A DNA stretch of 64,000 nt. Source: Loripinus fragilis. Taxonomy: Eukaryota > Mollusca > Bivalvia > Lucinida > Lucinidae. The DNA lies in NCBI GenBank assembly GCA_964019695.1, contig OZ026515.1, positions 44,817,994 through 44,881,993 of the forward strand, read 5' to 3'. Shown one piece after another: positions 21,047 through 33,269 of the stretch. The notes beneath the pieces were generated by a model. That model was given only the letters and a program-made list of their open reading frames with translations, did no database searches and was not told the DNA's origin. Both the position numbers and the translations under genes were made by a program. Positions within the stretch are counted from its first letter, which is position 1. Every line of letters begins with the position of its first letter.

Positions 21047-22081
21047 TAGCTCACCTGAGCCATTGGCTCATGATGAGGTATTGTGATCGTTGGATGTCCA
21101 TTGTCCGTAGTGCGTCGTTTACAATAGCTTCAAAGGACATCTCCTCCTAAACTACTGGCTGGATTTTTACAAAACTTGGCAGGAATGAACCTTAAATGGC
21201 CCTTTTTGATAATTGTTAAAATGGTTATGGTCTGTTGCATATCTTGGTCACACAGGCTAAAATAGATTTTCAAGATGAAAACTTAAAAAAAAATCTTGTC
21301 TGAAACCACAAGGCCGAGAGCCTTGATATTTGGTATGTAGCATCATCTGGTAGACCTCTACCAAGTTTGTTCACATTATGCCCCTGGAGCCAAAAAGAGC
21401 CCACCCCAGGGATCACATGTTTTACATAGGCTTATTTAGGGAAACAATAAAAAAGCTTCTTGTCTGAAGCCACAAGTACAATAGCCTTGATATTTGGTAT
21501 GTAGCATCACCTAGTGCACCTCTACCAAGTTTGTTCAAGTTATGCCCCTGGGGCCGAAAATGGCCCTGCCCTGCGGGGTCACATGTTTGACATAGTCTTA
21601 TTTAAGGAAAACATGAAAAATAATTTCTTGTCTGAAACCACAAGGCCTACAGTTTTGATATTTGGTATGTAGCATCACCTAGTGGACCTCTACCAAGTTT
21701 GTTCAAATAATGCCCTCTTGGGCTAAAAATGGACCCCGCATGGGTCACATAGGCTTATAAAAAATCAACTTTTTCAGAATATGGTCATGTTGCATATCAA
21801 ATTAACGGGAATGAAGCTTAGAACATGCAAGCAAATATTCTGCCCTTTTACATACCCTCAACCCCAGGTCAAAATATTTTTTTTTAAAGAAGGTTACGCT
21901 GCATATCAATTTAAAAGGAAAGAAGTGTGGAACATTATGTAATTAAAATGTTTGACCGTATGCACGTCCTTGGCCTGAGTGAAACTCAAGATGAACTTAA
22001 GTGTTGGAGAAAGGGATTCATAGTTTGTGGTAAAGCTCCTCTCCTCGTGACAAGGATGCAGGTGAGTGAAGGACCCTCTTG
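21047..22081 (+). mobile_element. Helentron-like non-autonomous element (TAGCTCACCTGAGC family)
   Basis: Starts TAGCTCACCTGAGCCATTGG, has the internal CATCTCCTCCTAAAC module and three tandem modules ending ATGCCC(C/T)(T/C)-type GGGGCC. It ends CAGGTGAGTGAAGGACCCTC then TTG. The 5' TAGCTCACCT is complementary to the subterminal CAGGTGAG, an asymmetric inverted repeat as in Helentron-associated elements. Confidence 0.65.
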
Positions 22082-22950
22082 TTTGTTTTATCTCATATTT
22101 CCTATTCCCATTGGGGCTTCTCTTAAAAGAATATGCTTTCCATTAATATATTCTTTCCTTAAATAGTAGCTCTTTTAAGGAGTAGCTTTCTCATCAGCAT
22201 GGAAACAGACTCTACTGTTGAAAAGTTGAATTATTGATACAGATACCAACATACTAAGGATTTGTGTCCATTTATTGCCTATTATTGTGTAACTAAATTC
22301 AAAACTGTTTTCGTGTTTTCATATTTAGGTGAGTTTTGTTTATACCACCAATAGCGCCAAATTAAACAAGAAATGTCTTTAAAAAAGATATTTGGCGGCT
22401 CTCAAATACTGACAATTTTAACACAACCAAATGACGAAATCCCCTTATACCCCCTGGAAAAGGATGTTCCATCTAAAACCAGCGAATTTGGAAGTTATGG
22501 TTATGTTTCTGGTCTCTCTTTTGCTTGGTGCTCTTTTCCCTGAGCGATATGCATCTGAATCGTTCCAAATTTCAGGCACTTCACCAGCAAAGGCTAGGGA
22601 ACAATGTTATTTGTCCTAAAGTTTTTTAGAAAACGGGAGATTTTGACGATAAATGTATGTACTGAAACAAACTGAAAACCCAGAAAAAGCATGCCATATT
22701 GTTGTTGTTGTCACATAGGCTAGATTCTGCGCATTTAGGATCTCAACTTGGAGTAGTTTTCATGTCTTAAATGGTTTACACTTCCACCATTCTATTTACA
22801 TATTATGAATGTCTCTATATACAGAAAAATGCTGATATACCAAATCGCTTTTGTGTGGGACTAACTCCTATAACGTTTCTATTTCCTGTGGCACCTCGCC
22901 ATAGCCGGGGTCGGGGAATAAATGCATGTAGACTCAAAAACTGATCGACT

Positions 22951-23060
22951 AGCTCCCAGTAAGCACATAAAATCGGGCCACTATCGGCCCGCCAGAAAAA
23001 CACCATCCAAAAAGCGTTTTGCTGGCGGGCCCATAGTGGCCCGAGATTTGGTGCTGGCTG
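22951..23060. mobile_element. Small GC-rich foldback element
   Basis: The left arm with TCGGGCCACTATCGGCCCGC and the right arm with GGCGGGCCCATAGTGGCCCG are complementary over about 35-40 nt. It makes overlapping open frames on both strands, which are artefacts. Confidence 0.65.
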
Positions 23061-24279
23061 TTTGCAAGTTAGCCTTATATGATACATGTTCGTCTGACAT
23101 AGTTAAAGAAACTAGAGCTTGTGCTAGTCATCTTCCTAAAGGAAATAGCAAAATATGCTGATACGTGTACAACTGCGCAGGTTGATCTGAGTCAAAGTGT
23201 AGGATTGGGGGTTGCGGGTACATTCAAATAGTAGGAAATTATTTGCCATTATTTACATTAAATATCCATCCCCATCATAACCTCTTTTTTAAGATACATT
23301 TTTTTAAAAGATGTATCTTGTTAAGTGCTATTAATAGACATTTCAACGTGGGTTTTTTTGGCTTATAACGCACCATGTTGTCTGATTAAGGAGACTCTGC
23401 CGATAGCTACACTGTCCTTGTAAGAACATGCATTTGCCGGTCAGAGCAATGTTTGCACGTATTTACTCGCATGAACCCAAAGGTTACTCTCTAATTCGCG
23501 ATGAATTTTACGACCTTGTAATGTAACACATTAAATACACTTGTTATATTTGTTTTAGAAATAGACTAGACCTATTGTCGAAATTTATGAAACAGACTAT
23601 AATCCTGTTACGCATTTGATATGGGAAACCATTATGGCTTGCAAAAAAATACAAATATTTGTTTTATATAATGCTGTTAAAGTCCTTTAGGATTTAGTGA
23701 GTTATTTTATATTGCAATATTTTACTGTGTACAATTATGCAAGGCATGCAAAGAATGGTAATAAAGCAAATTAGAAATGCTGTACAGCGGGGGTTGACCT
23801 ATATTCCAGATCAATGTCCATTATTAGGACGAGTGCACTGACTGGTTCTCAGCCATTTACATGGAAGTTTTCAAGTTAAATTGCATCTATAATAAGATCG
23901 TGTGGTCAGTCTGAGTATTAACCAATGAGGGCATTGTTTTCTAGCTGGTGCGATGAATATTACAATTTAAGAATACTTCTGATTGGCGAAAATGTACATA
24001 AAATTTAGGTTCAATGTGATAATAGAACGTCGGCGAAGCCGCCATAAAAATCCGCCTAAAATAAATGTTAAAGTAAAATCTCCCTTAAAGTCATTTGTGA
24101 AAGAGTCAAATTTTCAAACTTTAACTTTTGTGATAATTTTCGTGATTATCAATGGACAGATTTATACATTATTCAAAAAAGATATGTAACCATATTCGAA
24201 CTAATGGCAAAGGGGAGATAAATGCACGTTAACATAACTACACTATAAATTGTATTTTGATACTAAATCAGTTGAAGGG

Positions 24280-24458
24280 GGAGCACAGTGGTAGAGTGCT
24301 TGACTTGAGACCAAGGGGTTGCTGGTTAGAGCCTCACCAACGTCACTGTGTTGTGTCCTTGAGCAAGACACATTAATCCTTTTGGTTCAACCCAGGAAGA
24401 CTCATCCCAACATAAATGAAAATTTGCTGACTGGGACGTAAAGAAATAAAACAAAACA
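24280..24458 (+). mobile_element. tRNA-derived SINE with perfect 15-bp target duplication
   Basis: AAATCAGTTGAAGGG occurs at 24265-24279 and 24459-24473. The head is shortened (GGAGCACAGTGGTAGAGTGC); the body and the GGGACGTAAAG tail are typical. The perfect duplication suggests a fairly recent insertion. Confidence 0.92.
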
Positions 24459-25608
24459 AAATCAGTTGAAGGGCTAAAAGTAAGGGGGTTGTTTTTTTAT
24501 CAATTCCACAACTGTGTTTACCAACAAAGAATGTAAAATAGATTTATCTGATTCAATCTGACTTATCAGTATAGTAAGCCTGTACACTATTTAAGCATGC
24601 AAAGTGCAGTTAATAATTCCAATTGTTAAAAGACAGATGTGGATGTTTCACTGTTTTTGTACAAAAATTGTCCCCAAATTGACCCAGCTTCCCACTAACG
24701 TCTATTGCGTAAATTCACAAAGACATTTACCTTTTAAAGGATTTGCTGGGATTTGCCCTTACGTAGTTTAAACATCATTAAGTATGTTTTTGAATTTATT
24801 TGTATACTCAAACAAAAAAGAAACGTCCAATTTTCATGGTACTGTATTGTTCGATCCAGTCAAGAGGTCGCAACAAAAAATAAACCAAAATGTTTATCAA
24901 ACGTCGGACACACAAAAATGGTAATTATTTTGTTTTTATCTTCTTATCTTGAAGAGTTATTGAACCTAATGTGCACACAGCTTTTTCCATTATCATCAGG
25001 AAGTTAATCAACAAAACGTGACACATTTTATGTTAAATGGCAGTCAGAAACGTCCGACAATGAAAAAAACATCTAAAAATCCCAAGTCAGCTTACTGAAC
25101 GAGCAAATTTGCAGTTCAAAATCTTTAATTTACGAAATTAACTGAAATTACCTCCCTTTGAATTAAACAAATAGCAATCCAAGAACTGCCAAATCTCTTT
25201 AACCTAACATCATTTCGAGACCGTTTTCGTTTTAACTTGTTCGGTTTGTTTATGAAAACCATTAAACAAAAGAAAAAACAAAAACTATGGCTGATGTCGG
25301 GCATCAAAGGTTTACTAAATCTTGGTTTTATACCCCACCCCTTACTGCAAAATCATCAGAGCATTTCTGTTATCAATTGTTTTGATGCTGATTAGTCTTA
25401 ATAAATGTTAAAATGCTTGTTATGACGAAAACAAGAACAAATTTGTTCGATTCTTTGGATTATCAAAATGCTGGACCAAAAATGAATTTTCTGAGGGTTT
25501 CCACGCACGCTCGTGATCGATGTTTTGTGACAGAGTATGTTACAGATTTTTGGCTGTGGTCGTAAAAGCAAGGCATACAACCAACACACATAACATCTTA
25601 CTAGAGAG

Positions 25609-26389
25609 TAGGGCTGCCACGTTTACACGTGTAAACAGCACCGTTTCGTGTTTCTGCAATAAACGTTTACAAAATTGACCTACCGTTTACACGAACTTTG
25701 TCACGTGACCAGCGTCGTGGTTTATTAACAGCATTTCCTAATGAATAAATAATTTCTTAAACAGTGATACGTCTCATCTCGATCTGGATCATCAATCAGA
25801 TTGTTTGTTTTCTCAGATTCCTCTGTATTCTGCAATAAGAAATTATGGCGGGCATGCTCAATGGGCCATAAAAATGACCCGAATATTGTCTCACTCAGTC
25901 ACTGCTTGGAACAATTATTTTCCTGCATTTTAACAGTTATTCATGTAAAGGCAAAGAAGAGACGCATGCGACAATGCTTCAGAGAAGGCCATTCACTATA
26001 TTGGAAGAATATGTGATTTTTTTTTTTGTTTACTTCCTGTCGGTGTGTGTATTGATGCGTACGTGACGATTCGCAGTTATGTCTTGTGTGTGTCCACTCA
26101 TTAATTACACGCTTGCAACTGAAGAAAATGTCCGTAATGTACGAGTCTGCGCATGTTGCAATCACTTTCCAATTACTTGAAATAAGTTCTATCGCAACAC
26201 CCAACTGGAAACAATTTCGAATATTCGCACAAGGTACATTTTTCCAAGTTTTTTTAGGGGAAATATCGGCGATTTTACCGATCTGCATAATGAAAAAAAT
26301 TCAATCTGGAAGTTACGTTTAAACGGAACCGTTTCGGTTAATGAAACTCGTGTAAACGTTTACCAAATTTCGTAAACGTGGCAGCCCTA
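25609..26389. mobile_element. hAT-type non-autonomous DNA transposon with perfect 8-bp target duplication
   Basis: TAGGGCTGCCACGTTTAC at the left and GTAAACGTGGCAGCCCTA at the right form perfect 18-bp inverted repeats. CTAGAGAG is duplicated immediately outside both ends (25601-25608 and 26390-26397). An 8-bp duplication with TAGGG-type ends is characteristic of hAT. The 781-bp interior has no transposase; its open frames overlap on both strands and are not conserved-looking. Confidence 0.88.
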
Positions 26390-26716
26390 CTAGAGAGTTT
26401 GCTCAGCGATGTTTAAATGTGCTTAAACGGTTCAGGATTATGACGGACACAAAGCTATTGATGTTGTGACTTTTGATTTTAAGGGTACTCGTGTTCTTTG
26501 CTTTGTCAGCGGCTCTACTGATTATCAATTGAATGTTTCTTAGGTGCAAACATTTCTAAATGATCAGAGTTGGTAATGTGAAAATTTGAATGAAATGCGT
26601 TCATACATTTGGAACTGGCAGACATAAACGTCAAGCGGACATATCTTTATTGTTTCAGTATATGTCCATTCATAGACATGAAAATTATCACAAAAATCAC
26701 AGTTTGAAAAAAAAAC

Positions 26717-27112
26717 GAGTGAGTATGATCAGGAAATACCACAATCACACACTGCAGACCAACCCTGTGCACCGCGAGGAAGAGCAGCATAACCATCACG
26801 AGACACCAGGAAGACAAATTAAGCAAAGCAATCAGCTCTCTCTTCCCCATCAAGATGATTGCAATGCTAGAATGGACATAAAGTACCGTACAACAAAACA
26901 TAGAACAATTACAGACTCCCACAATGGGAGTAACAATAATAAAAAAGTCAACAAAAACAGAACCACCGCCTTAGAACGGATAGCAGCCTAAGCAACCGGG
27001 GGGCTTAAATGCATTTTACTGGTACCAAATCTTCACCCTAGATTCTGCTGTTGTTGAAGTACAAGAAATGTTCAGCTCGCATGGAGGCCATCTAACTAAT
27101 GCAATGTATCAT
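26717..27112. repeat. Dispersed repeat, copy 2 of a pair
   Basis: Same orientation and content as 7262-7640. Its plus-strand frame (26590-26991) is open through the repeat and rich in His, Asn and Lys. No family recognised. Confidence 0.6.
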
Positions 27113-27144
27113 CATGGAGAAACATTACTTGTCAGATTTCAAAA

Positions 27145-28006
27145 TAATTTGGTACAAATGCTCCTTGGGTGACCCTCTACCAAAGTTGTTCAAATTATTT
27201 TGATGGGTTGAAAAACTTGGCCACCAGGGAGCGGGGCCAGTTTTTCCTATTTTAATATAGGGAAAACTTTAACAATCTTCTTGTCTGAAACCACAAAGCC
27301 TAAAGCCTTTATATTTGGTATGGTGCATCATCTAGTGGGCCTAGATCAAGTTTGTTCAAATTATGGCCCTGGTGCCAAAAGTGACCTGGTCTAGGGGATC
27401 ACATGTATTACATAAGCAACAAGTCGAGGTATAAATGGAAATGTTGTAAGGGAGACAACACTTGCAGTTGTGGTTGACTTTGACTTAACTGCCATGGTTA
27501 TCTTTCTTGATTATTGGAAAAAATAAGTAGGGTTCCATCCAATGATCCTTGGTAGATGATAAACATTTATTTTTCTTAGAAGATTTTATTGTTTAATTCC
27601 TCTATCGGATAAATTTGATCAAATTATGTCCCTGTGACCAAAAGTGGCATTGATCTGGGGGTCATATGATTAACATAGGCTTATATAGGGAAACATAAAT
27701 CTTCTTGTCTAAAAGCACTAGGCCTAGAGCCTTGATATTATGTATGATGCATCATCTAGTGAACATCTACCAAGTTTGCTTAAATTATGCCCCTGGGGGC
27801 CAAAAATTGGCACTGCCACGGATTTCACATGCTTACTTATATAAAGAAAATCCATTAATCATGTTGACAAATTTAACAGAAGCTTTTCCATGTAAAGTCC
27901 TTATGAAACAGCTGATCTACCTAAATTCATAGCTGGACATTGGGGGCATGCTTTCCTATACCTTTATAAACAATCATTCTCAGGTGAGCATCCAAGAGCC
28001 CTCTTG
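27145..28006 (+). mobile_element. 5'-truncated Helentron-like element (TAGCTCACCTGAGC family)
   Basis: Tandem modules with TTCTTGTCTGAAACCACAA and CTACCAAGTTTGTTCAAAT-type sequence match 21047-22081. The 3' end reads CATTCTCAGGTGAGCATCCA then AGAGCCCTCTTG, the family terminus. Confidence 0.65.
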
Positions 28007-28084
28007 TTTGATGGGTGTCAAACTAAGACATTTTTTTCCATCTGAAATGGTTAGTAGGTGTCTTGTTTGTGTAATCTGTAGCTC

Positions 28085-28530
28085 CAGCATAATGATTGTT
28101 GAGACGTGAAAGATGTGTCCCTCTTATTTTGTGCACATTTGGTAATATTTATTTATATTTTGGGAGTGTTAAATTTAGATATCATTACGTCTACACCACC
28201 TATGGGGTACTTACAATGTGAAATACGTAACTCCAACAGTTTTAATTCCTTTTTATTCAAAATTTGCATACTGATTCCTGGCATATGTAAGATGTGCACC
28301 TTCTATTTTGTGCAGTTTTGATATATATTTTCTCATATTTTTTTTATATTGAACTAATTTTTTTACATCCACAATGTGTGGAACTTAGACATATTTTTAC
28401 ATCTGCAAAACTCATGGGCTGCATGCTTTGTGCAATCTGTAACGCCAGCAGCTTCAACTTCTTTTAATACAACTTTGCATACATCAAAATTCCTTGGCAG
28501 GTGTGTGTGTCGTGGTGGTCAATTAACTTG
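28085..28530. repeat. Imperfect tandem modules
   Basis: Two or three copies of a module with AAGATGTG(T/C), TTCTATTTTGTGCA and CTGTAACTCCAGCAG-like segments. Too diverged to define a unit. Nothing coding. Confidence 0.45.
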
Positions 28531-28825
28531 CATAGTCTCCCCTAATAGATATGTCAATAAACAATCAGTATTCTGGCGACGCAGGTCCAGATCAGAGTTT
28601 GATAATGTTTGTTACGAGAGAGGCTTCGTGTTGTTCTTTCTGACATTAAATAAGCTGATCTTGTTGAAGTATTAATCTCTACTTCAGGATTTCTAGATGG
28701 CTTAATAATGATAATTTAATCCTTATTTTAAACAGTTGGTAAGTCAAGTCCCGCAGAACTTAACTGAAATAAAACAAATTATTTTTTGATTCTGAAGCCC
28801 ACGTTTAGGTAATAAATGACATTAT

Positions 28826-29080
28826 TTCATCTAAAATTTATGATAAACCAGATGATTTCAATAATTTTGAAAAACTTAATTTTAAATTTCTTGATGGAGA
28901 TGTTCCTCGCTTCTACTATTCTTATGGTCTTAATATTTCACAGCTTATTTGTTTTACGAAAGTAAGTTCTACTGTTAGTGACTTTAATAATTGAAACCAA
29001 ATTTTTTGACTGCTAAATTACTAAGACAGGGCTATTACTATTATAAACTTCGTTCATCATTTTCTAATGACAAAATATAC
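28826..29080 (+). pseudogene. Retroelement ORF remnant (LINE-like 3' part)
   Basis: Translates to FEKLNFKFLDGDVPRFYYSY and GLNISQLICFTKVSSTVSDF, then after a frameshift near 29000 to FLTAKLLRQGYYYYKLRSSF. This type of segment is, to my knowledge, common in reverse-transcriptase-associated ORFs of mollusc and cnidarian retroelements; the clade is uncertain. It is broken by a stop and a frameshift. Confidence 0.55.
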
Positions 29081-29104
29081 ACATGGAAAAAGTTAAGCAT
29101 CATG

Positions 29105-29270
29105 GTAGCATCAAGACCCTCATAGCCTCATACCCTGGACCAGGCGTTGTATCCGCTGCTGAGGGATTTGCTGCCATTTCGGATGCAATGCAGCCTTGAT
29201 CAAGTTCAAGTAGTGTGGTCCAGTCTCACTAGCTAATAACAACATACCATTCAACGTCAAAACTATACTA
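29105..29270 (-). pseudogene. Tc1/mariner-type transposase C-terminal fragment
   Basis: On the minus strand it reads WQQIPQQRIQRLVQGMRL, then a frame break, then a segment matching LDATI-type ends. PQxRIQRLVxxMRRR is the C-terminal signature of Tc1 transposases. The related, better preserved segment is at 42024-42095. Confidence 0.7.
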
Positions 29271-29289
29271 AAGATCAATAAAGGCTGTA

Positions 29290-29891
29290 GAGATATGTAT
29301 AAGATTTTAAATGAAAAAGAAATAATACCCAAAAGTCAGATTAAATGGAATGGTATATTCGAGACTGAAAATCTAGATTGGTGCCAAATCTATAACATTC
29401 CAGCTAAAAGCTGCGGAAATACGAAACTACACTGGTTTCAATATAGACTACTTCACAGAATTTTAGCTACCAATGATTTACTGCTTAAATGTGGCATTAC
29501 CCAAGACAGTTTATGCACATTTTGCAAAAGAGTCCCCGAACAAATTGAACATTTATTCTGGTACTGTAATGTAGTTATGGAATTTTGGGAAAATATGGAA
29601 AATTGGATCTACGAAAAAAATCAATACTTGGTAAACATCGATAAGAAACGTGCACTTTTCGGTATATATAATCAAAGTGAATTTAGTAAACCTATTAACT
29701 ATATTCTAATTTTAACAAGATTTTATATTTACAAATGTCGTATAAACAACAAAGATTTGAATATTGCTGAATGGGTCAAAGAACTTAAGTTTTTCATACA
29801 TATTGAAAAGAAAATAGCTATTAAAGCAGATCGGTTTCCAAAATTTACAAAATATTGGCAGAAATGGTTACAAATCTTCGAAAACAATTAG
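29290..29891 (+). pseudogene. L1/Tx1-type LINE ORF2 C-terminal fragment with zf-RVT
   Basis: Open for about 198 codons and ends in a natural stop. LHWFQYRLLHRILATNDLLL followed by CTFCKRVPEQIEHLFWYCNV (C-x2-C-x7-H-x4-C type) is the reverse transcriptase zinc-binding region found at the C terminus of L1/Tx1-like LINE ORF2 proteins. The RT and endonuclease domains are absent, so this is a 5'-truncated insertion. The A-rich tract after the stop may be its 3' end. Confidence 0.75.
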
Positions 29892-30059
29892 GATTTTCAT
29901 TGCAAGGAGGAACTAAAACTAGTATTTGCAGCTATTTATAGGAGTGGTATGCCCATTTTTAAGGGACAAAATCAGAGCAGTTTAGATCCAAGCGAGATGT
30001 CCATGATTGTGATGTCTAGTCAGGGTCTCCACTAATCGCTAATATAGAAGTCTATTCAA

Positions 30060-30817
30060 ATTCCAATAAAAAAGCTACCTAGTGCTTCCTTAATTCTGGA
30101 ATGGATTCAATTGGTTCAATTGGTCTTGGCTAAAATAGGTAAATTACCCTCTAAAGGTCAGACTGTATCATAAGTATAGATATTCTCATTATGCTCGTTA
30201 TATTATAATATCAATTAATAATAATGCGATTCAAGTATGTAACTTCATTTTTCTGCACAAATTGGAGGGGGGCACCGTGTACATCAATCATTTAAATAAT
30301 GTATTCAATACACCAACAACCATACATATTTACAGGCCATAAAACACATCACCACACCGAGGACAGATTATATTTTCATACCTTACTCCTTGTGATTTTT
30401 TCAAGGTACTATGCTGCAGCTGGAATAGGGAGACATGAAACGAAATAATCTTCTATTTGAAATATATTAACCCACCAGCAAAATTTATAATCCCTCACAG
30501 AAGTACAGTACGATATACCAATGCTAACACGTGTTTTAAACATGTACATGATACGGTAAGCCATGCCACTGGATGGCCTTTTTCATATTCGAGCGAAATG
30601 CGGAGCAGTAGGAGCATTCCCAATCTGGTCAGTGTGGTAATGTTGCTCTGTACAGATAAGGTAGGGGTTGTACCAAGTTTATATTCAGGGGTATAGCTCT
30701 TTAATTTGGTTTAACGTATGGATTTTAGATATCTCTTTGGCTAACAGAAAGGTGGGTCATCTAGTGACAGGGCTTGGTAATCATATTTATTCACCATGCT
30801 TGAGTGAACTGTACAGT
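30060..30817. other. No recognisable feature
   Basis: AT-rich intergenic sequence between the LINE fragment and the inverted repeat arm. No open frame or repeat stands out. Confidence 0.5.
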
Positions 30818-30918
30818 AGCTCACAGTATGTAAACTGAAATAAACATCCTGTACCTTTCCTCCTAGCTCAGGCCGTATAAACATGAATTTCAGCGCTCGT
30901 GCGTAACCAGTAGTCGGT
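30818..30918 (+). repeat. Left arm of a 101-bp inverted repeat pair
   Basis: AGCTCACAGTATGTAAACTG ... CGTAACCAGTAGTCGG. Reverse-complementary to 41231-41331 with about one indel and one or two mismatches. The two arms point at each other across 10.3 kb. Confidence 0.85.
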
Positions 30919-32142
30919 AATCGTGCCGATTTGAGGTTTTATGCCGATTTTTTTGGACCAGCTATCATGATTTAGCGACTGTAGCATACGTGTGGTAAGT
31001 TAATTGTGTATTCTTTTGTTTTTATCCCCATTTAACCTTGTATAACGAAATCCTCCGTGCTGTGTTTTGAGTTTGCATTCAACCCAGCTTATTAAATCAG
31101 GCGTTATCGTCAAAGAAAACGCAGGTTGCTGTCAATCCTTTTCATCAAGAGTCCGTAGATGAATAGTTTTCCCCTCCACCCAAAGGATTATTATGAGATC
31201 TTTACAAATTATGCTTAAAAATGTTTAAAATGGTGTCAACTGACGATACAAATACTATACCAACAACTGCGCTCACACTGCACCACTAACTTGGATGCAT
31301 GATGAAGTTACTGTACCGCTAACTGGATGAAGCTAAAACTGATTTCATGCTCATACAGTTATAAATTCCATCTTTATAATCTCAAGACGCATTCCAGTGT
31401 TTTCATTGATTTAGAAAATAAAATAACAGGCCCATGTACATCATTTAGCTCTCACAAACGAATTAAAAGCTTTCATCTAATTATAATTTCAAGAGAGTTT
31501 ATTATTTTCATGCATCTAAGTAGCGATGATTGAGACAAGCCTTCCATTCCCACAGTCTCGCCAATGATATTCATCTTTTACACTCACAAGTAAAGTTTGT
31601 TTTGGTGCTTGAGGTATCAATTAACAAATCAGTAATGTCTGAACGATTTCCTGTCTTCCCCTGTTGAACCAGTACTTATTAGTGGATAAAGCCTTTGCTG
31701 AAGGACACATAATCACAAAGGAAGGGTGTATATTAGACAAAGGCTGCCAACCCCCTGAAGATAGCTACAGATTTACACTCAATTAATGCATTTACATATA
31801 TGTGATAGTGTCAAAATCTCATGAGCTGGCCTGTTCTTTGATGATACCCATTGGTGATTTTTTTCATGAAACAAATTAAGAATTGTATGATGATATTGTT
31901 TGCTGATACAGAATATTAAATACCGTTCGGACAGCTGTAGAGTGTCTTTCTAATCCCAACCGCAATTTGGAGAGTGGATTATGAAAATGGACATCATGTG
32001 CCCATCTATCTATTAATTCATCCACCCATTTGTCCATAACACGTCCTTGTCCTTTCCAGCTCTCCTGATCTTTATCAAACTTGGTGAAATGTTGATCCTA
32101 CTAAAATGGTATGCAAAACAATAGCATAACTATGCAGGCTCA

Positions 32143-33175
32143 AGGTCTATGGGGCGCCGTTTTAGTATTTATTCCTTATTCATGGATATCCATAATTCAT
32201 TTATGGGTATCCATAATTCATTTATGGATATCCCAAAATCATTTATGGATATCCATAATTCATTTATGGATATCCATAAATAATTATGGATATCCATAAA
32301 TCATCTATGGATATCCATAATTCATCTAAGGATATCCAAAAATCATTTATGGATATCCAAAAATCATTTATGGATATCCTAAATTCATTTTAGGATATCC
32401 AAAAATCATTTACGGATATCCAAAAATGAATTATGGATATCCTAAAATTAGTTTGTATTTATGGATATCCATAATTCATTTTTGGATATCCATACATCGA
32501 TTTATGGATATCCAATATTCAACTGATTAATGTATATCCAAAAATGATTTATGGATATCCAAAAATGATTTATGAATATCCAATATGATTTAAGGATATC
32601 CATAATTCATTTATGGATATCCTTAAATGAATTATGGATATCCATAAATGAATATCCATAATTCTATTATGGATATCCAAATATCATTAATGGAGATCCA
32701 TAATTCATTTATGGATATCCATAAATAATAATGGATATCCATTAATCATTTGTGGATATCCATAAATCATTTTTGATATCCATAAATCATTTTTGGATAT
32801 CCATTAATCAGTTGAATATTGGATATAAATCGTTAATGGATATCCTTAATTCATTTAAGGATATCCAAAAATTCATTTTAGGATATCCATTAATGAATTA
32901 TGGATATCCTAAAATCAGTTTGTATTTATGGATATCCATAATTCATTTTTGGATATCCATAAATCGATTTATGGCTATCCAATATTCAATTGATTTATGG
33001 ATATCAAAAAATGATTTATATATATCCCAAAATGATTTATGGATATCCAAAAATGATTTATAGATATCCAAAAATGATTTATGGATATCCAAAATGTATT
33101 TATGGATATCCTTAAATGAATTTTGGATATCCATAAATAAGGAATAAATTACTGAAAGGGCACCCCATAAAGGTC
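32143..33175. mobile_element. Element with about 40-bp TIRs filled by a GGATATCC satellite
   Basis: Left AGGTCTATGGGGCGCC...AGTATTTATTCCTTATT and right AATAAGGAATAAAT...GGCACCCCATAAAGGTC are inverted repeats; the inner 14 bp (32167-32180 / 33136-33149) are perfect. The interior is about 950 bp of 19-25-bp units, TTATGGATATCCAtAAATCA-like, in both orientations because GGATATCC is self-complementary. A longer segment at 32440-32525 is repeated at 32907-32995, so there is a higher-order period near 465 bp. Reading frames giving WISIIHLWI are products of the repeat. Confidence 0.8.
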
Positions 33176-33269
33176 AAGGTCACAATCATAAGTCAATGGA
33201 GGCTGCTATTTATAAAATTTTAATTAACTTCCTATAATTTTTTAAATCCAATAAAATTCCTAGTTTCAT

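Larger units (their letters stand above)
22082..25600. other. Intergenic region with one foldback and one SINE
   Basis: Apart from the foldback at 22951-23060 and the SINE at 24280-24458 I see no gene, RNA or recognisable element here. Open frames are short and AT-driven. Confidence 0.5.

Noticed and set aside
25941..26322. Two overlapping frames of 115 and 78 codons on opposite strands
   Set aside because: Both lie inside the hAT-type element and neither has transposase motifs.
32111..33134. Open frames reading WISIIHLWISINN-type repeats on both strands
   Set aside because: They are translations of the short GGATATCC satellite, whose unit lacks stops in several frames. No protein family.
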